DNA of 64,000 bases from positions 186,001 through 250,000 of the forward strand of contig UICE01000008.1 of NCBI GenBank assembly GCA_900471815.1, in the 5' to 3' direction. How positions within the stretch are numbered: the first letter of the stretch is position 1; each line of letters begins with the position of its first letter. The notes beneath the pieces were generated by a model. It had not been told where the DNA came from. It did not search any database and was given only the letters and a program-made list of their open reading frames with translations. Positions 61,936-64,000 of the stretch are shown here, in pieces. Position numbers and translations under genes: made by a program. The stretch is from Hyphomicrobiales bacterium. GTDB lineage: Bacteria; Pseudomonadota; Alphaproteobacteria; Rhizobiales; Rhizobiaceae.

Positions 61936-62349
61936 TTACTGACCTTTGACAAGTGTATTTGCTGCGCCTGTTATTTGCGTTGTTCCACGCACGACCATCT
62001 GTGTTTCAATCGAATGATCGAACACAGTGCCCAATTCCTGTACGACACGGGCAATGGCATCGCCTTCCACCTTGGCGGATTTTTCGCCATTGCTTCCCGT
62101 GCTGGTGAAGGATTGCAGCGAGGTGCCCTTATCCGTTTCATTTGTGCGATTGACGAATTTCCCGCTGCGCTCGACAAACCCTTTCAGGTCCTCAACCAGT
62201 GAGCGCCCGAGGTCGGCCGGACTTGCACCCTGTGGCAGCGTCTGGATATTGCGGGACATATGCTCGAAAAGATTTTGCGAAGCGACAGATTGGGTCGCTG
62301 TCGCATCTGCCGGCACTGTTGCGGCTACGGCTGCCGAGACTGCTGTCAT
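61936..62349 (-). CDS. sctI: Type III secretion inner-rod protein SctI (NopB-position)
   Basis: A 137-residue protein with GGAGAA before its ATG. The last third (VVQELGTVFDHSIETQMVVR, GTTQITGAANTLVKG) has the helix and polar tail typical of SctI inner-rod proteins, which extend the export gate and anchor the needle. In the rhizobial Rhc-I order NopB occupies this place. The Ala-, Thr- and Ser-rich N-terminus is suited to a secreted early substrate. Confidence 0.82.
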   Translation of the reverse strand: MTAVSAAVAATVPADATATQSVASQNLFEHMSRNIQTLPQGASPADLGRSLVEDLKGFVERSGKFVNRTNETDKGTSLQSFTSTGSNGEKSAKVEGDAIARVVQELGTVFDHSIETQMVVRGTTQITGAANTLVKGQ

Positions 62350-62389
62350 AACAAATTCTCCATCTGATCCGGACTTCCAGCGATAGGGC

Positions 62390-62578
62390 TCATTCGTCCT
62401 CGGACATGGCTTCGTTCAACATTTCATTGGCGATTTTCATCATTTCCTGGCCAATCAGCGAGGTGCCGCCACTCATCACAGCTTGATTCAGCGCTTCTTC
62501 AAATTGCTGCTGTTGTTCCGAAGGTGTCGGCTGATTGGCTGGCTGCTGCGTAACATTGGAAATCTGTGGGGTAGCCAT
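62390..62578 (-). CDS. 62-residue protein in type III operon, needle or chaperone candidate
   Basis: The ATG shares a base with the sctC stop (TAATG), so it is certainly translated if sctC is. The product is short, with a Gln-, Pro- and Asn-rich first half (QISNVTQQPANQPTPSEQQQ) and a helical acidic end (GQEMMKIANEMLNEAMSEDE). It lacks membrane segments. Size would fit a needle subunit, an early substrate or a small chaperone; no named family is recognised. Confidence 0.6.
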   Translation of the reverse strand: MATPQISNVTQQPANQPTPSEQQQQFEEALNQAVMSGGTSLIGQEMMKIANEMLNEAMSEDE

Positions 62579-63270
62579 TACTGCTCTCCTGTCTGCTGTT
62601 CGGCACCCGCTGATATTTGTCGGCGCGCGCTGTTCTGTCCTGTATTTCGCGGTTCGGATTGGGCGACTTCTTCTACGACTTCGTTTTTCTGTCCGCCGCG
62701 GAACACGCGTACGCGAGGATCGTCCGCTGTGGCTTGGGGTGGTGGCTGAACTGTCGAAACGACCTGCTGAACCATGGCGATAAAAGCGGGAGGGCCGGAA
62801 ACGCGCAGCGCCGGGGCGTTCGGGGTGGACTTGATGGAGAAGCGATCATCCATGAGATCAAGACGCTGAACCTCATCAACAACCATCCCGCCATTTGCCC
62901 GGCCAAGGTCGATAATCTGGGTGGCGAATTCTTCGTTGGAATTCATGTGAAGTATTGATCCATCATAGTACCAGATCAATCCGTTTGCTTCGGCCAGGCG
63001 TGTCAGGAAAGCGCCGGCTGTATCGGCGCGCACTTCACCTCGCACCTGACCGCGTATCTTGTCCGAAAGCGCAACGGGAACACCGAGGTTGCGGCCAAAT
63101 TCTTTCAGCGCGTCGCGAATATCCTGATTGATCAGTACATAGGAATATCGCTTGCCGAACCATTCGGGTGCCGCTGCAAATGCCAAACCGCAGGACGTAA
63201 AAACGAGGCCTGCTGTGGCTATCGACACAACGAGCCTTCGCATATGCCCAACGGTCATCGGAAAAGTCAT
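62578..63270 (-). CDS. sctC: Secretin N-terminal half, RhcC1-like
   Basis: A 230-residue protein with a Sec signal (RRLVVSIATAGLVFTSCGLA, then FAAA) and the N0/N1 domains of type III secretins (YVLINQDIRDALKEFGRNLG, RGEVRADTAGAFLTRLAEAN, GLIWYYDGSILHMNSNEEFA). It stops before the outer-membrane beta barrel domain. In rhizobial Rhc systems the secretin is normally split into RhcC1 and RhcC2; this is the RhcC1 half. ATG 63270 follows AGAGGG; 63243 is a possible later start. The stop overlaps the 62-aa gene. Confidence 0.88.
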   Translation of the reverse strand: MTFPMTVGHMRRLVVSIATAGLVFTSCGLAFAAAPEWFGKRYSYVLINQDIRDALKEFGRNLGVPVALSDKIRGQVRGEVRADTAGAFLTRLAEANGLIWYYDGSILHMNSNEEFATQIIDLGRANGGMVVDEVQRLDLMDDRFSIKSTPNAPALRVSGPPAFIAMVQQVVSTVQPPPQATADDPRVRVFRGGQKNEVVEEVAQSEPRNTGQNSARRQISAGAEQQTGEQ

Positions 63271-63647
63271 GCGAAAGCACCCTCTAATGCGAAGTGTCAC
63301 ATTTACCTCTATAACAGCAATGAATCAGATGCAACGCAACTATAAACTAAATGTAGTTTGACCCTACTGACATATTTTGTCAGTAGTAACACCATGTATT
63401 GCAAATAGTTCAAATTTTGAATTAGTTTTGATCTTGCGGTGCAAAAAATTGTACTGATACGATTCCGAGATCAACTATCGTTACGTTTTGTAATATGAAC
63501 TGAACTTTGTTAAATTGCCTTCTCTATTTTTTCATACTATCACCGATTACTAGCCAGTTCGCTTAGTCTTATGCCCCGGCTGGCGCCGAGACAGTATAAT
63601 TCGGTTTGGATTTCTATAGATGAGTGTCAATCTCAAGGAGAAATAGC
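63271..63647. promoter_or_regulatory. AT-rich divergent promoter region of the type III genes with 23-bp palindrome
   Basis: No gene is supported in these 377 bases, which are visibly AT-richer than the coding DNA. At 63364-63386 arms CTACTGACA and TGTCAGTAG flank TATTT as a perfect 9-bp inverted repeat, about 95 bp upstream of sctC and 262 bp upstream of the 53-aa gene. The site looks like the operator of a dimeric regulator. Its right half recurs at 51936-51947. Confidence 0.7.
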
Positions 63648-63809
63648 ATGGCTGTTCAAGGTGTTGGTGGAGCGACGGGCTCGGATGCTTCAATCGGAAA
63701 GATGGAAGCAGCTTTTGACAAGGCGATCGAAAAGTCCGCAAAAATCACCGAAATCACGACTGAAAAGAAGGTCGCACTTGATGCTGCCAAGCAGCGTCCA
63801 AACAACTGA
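63648..63809 (+). CDS. 53-residue NopA/needle-like protein
   Basis: ATG 63648 with AAGGAG 7 nt upstream opens a 53-residue protein beginning MAVQGVGGATGSDASIG, followed by two charged helices (KMEAAFDKAIEKSAKITEIT, TEKKVALDAAKQRP). The small size, lack of Cys and Trp and helix-rich make-up match type III pilus/needle subunits of the rhizobial NopA kind. A strong ribosome site and a stable hairpin just after the stop point to high expression. The assignment is inference from size and context. Confidence 0.6.
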   Translation: MAVQGVGGATGSDASIGKMEAAFDKAIEKSAKITEITTEKKVALDAAKQRPNN

Positions 63810-63815
63810 TTTTTA

Positions 63816-63855
63816 AAATTTGCGCAGGTGGCAAATGTGTCATCTGCGCAAATTT
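63816..63855 (+). terminator. Strong hairpin after the needle-like gene
   Basis: AAATTTGCGCAG (63816-63827) is the exact reverse complement of CTGCGCAAATTT (63844-63855), giving a 12-bp stem and 16-nt loop six nt after the stop. It ends in TTTCTATT. It is a terminator or attenuator that would raise the needle-like transcript over downstream genes. Confidence 0.75.
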
Positions 63856-63945
63856 CTATTGCCGGTCGGGCGCCTTTTGCCAGTTTGAGCCCGATGTAAA
63901 GACGCATGCGAATACTTCAAATACTTTACAAACGAGGCAAACGTC

Positions 63946-64000
63946 ATGGGCTCCATTGTTCGATTTCAAGAACCAAAACCAGCATTGTTACTCCGGGTAA
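63946..64000 (+). CDS. Start of an unidentified gene, cut by window end
   Basis: ATG 63946 with GAGG 9 nt upstream opens a frame (MGSIVRFQEPKPALLLRV) that stays open to the last base. Eighteen codons are too few for an identification. Position suggests another gene of the type III set, downstream of the needle-like gene. Confidence 0.35.
   Translation, partial: MGSIVRFQEPKPALLLRV

Overview
The window looks like a replicon of an alphaproteobacterium of the Rhizobiales, most likely the Ochrobactrum/Brucella group (inference). It carries the alphaproteobacterial flagellar regulators FlaF and FlbT, a Rhizobiales-style flgK-flgL-flaF-flbT-flgD-fliQ-flhA-fliR order, a redox-sensing ActS/ActR (RegB/RegA) pair beside cyoABCD, and many short ABC and TRAP uptake operons. 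No tRNA, rRNA, insertion sequence or CRISPR array was seen.

Layout. 1-8068: late flagellar genes from the 3' end of flgK to a FlgJ-like rod-binding protein, a FlgN-like chaperone candidate and a membrane-anchored hypothetical, followed by a convergent PilZ gene. 8551-11540: a LysR regulator divergent from a glutathione transferase, a small secreted protein with a large inverted repeat in its leader, and an O6-alkylguanine-DNA alkyltransferase. 11545-13145: a YCII/DGPF protein with its ECF sigma factor. 13261-20133: ActR, ActS, a SURF1 protein and the bo3-type quinol oxidase operon cyoABCD (all minus strand), divergent from an MFS transporter. 21652-26004: class Ib ribonucleotide reductase nrdHIEF behind a promoter with an NrdR-box-like palindrome and a cobalamin riboswitch.

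26205-35208: a PotD-type ABC importer with a FAD-linked oxidase, then a LysR gene divergent from an M20-family hydrolase and an arginine-deiminase-fold enzyme, apparently one uptake and catabolic unit. 35359-40018: a Kef-type antiporter with a cyclic-nucleotide-binding domain, an ABC-F protein preceded by an overlapping leader ORF, and a HI0933-type flavoprotein. 40045-47334: an IclR regulator and acyl-CoA ligase divergent from a TRAP transporter, a short-chain dehydrogenase and a duplicated PPC/DUF296 protein. 47503-51457: an amino-acid-type ABC importer with a FAD amine oxidase.

51468-64000: a type III secretion region. Twelve tightly packed minus-strand genes (RhcC1-type secretin N-terminal half, a 62-aa protein, SctI, J, K, L, N, O, Q, R, S, T) follow the rhizobial Rhc order. 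They face a 1039-residue plus-strand LysM protein with a duplicated module and two hydrophobic stretches, a candidate secreted translocator. A 53-aa NopA/needle-like gene diverges from the operon across an AT-rich region with a perfect 23-bp palindrome, one half of which recurs upstream of the LysM gene. SctU, SctV, SctD and the secretin ring domain are not in the window. True Brucella are generally regarded as lacking an injectisome, so this is the accessory region of most interest.
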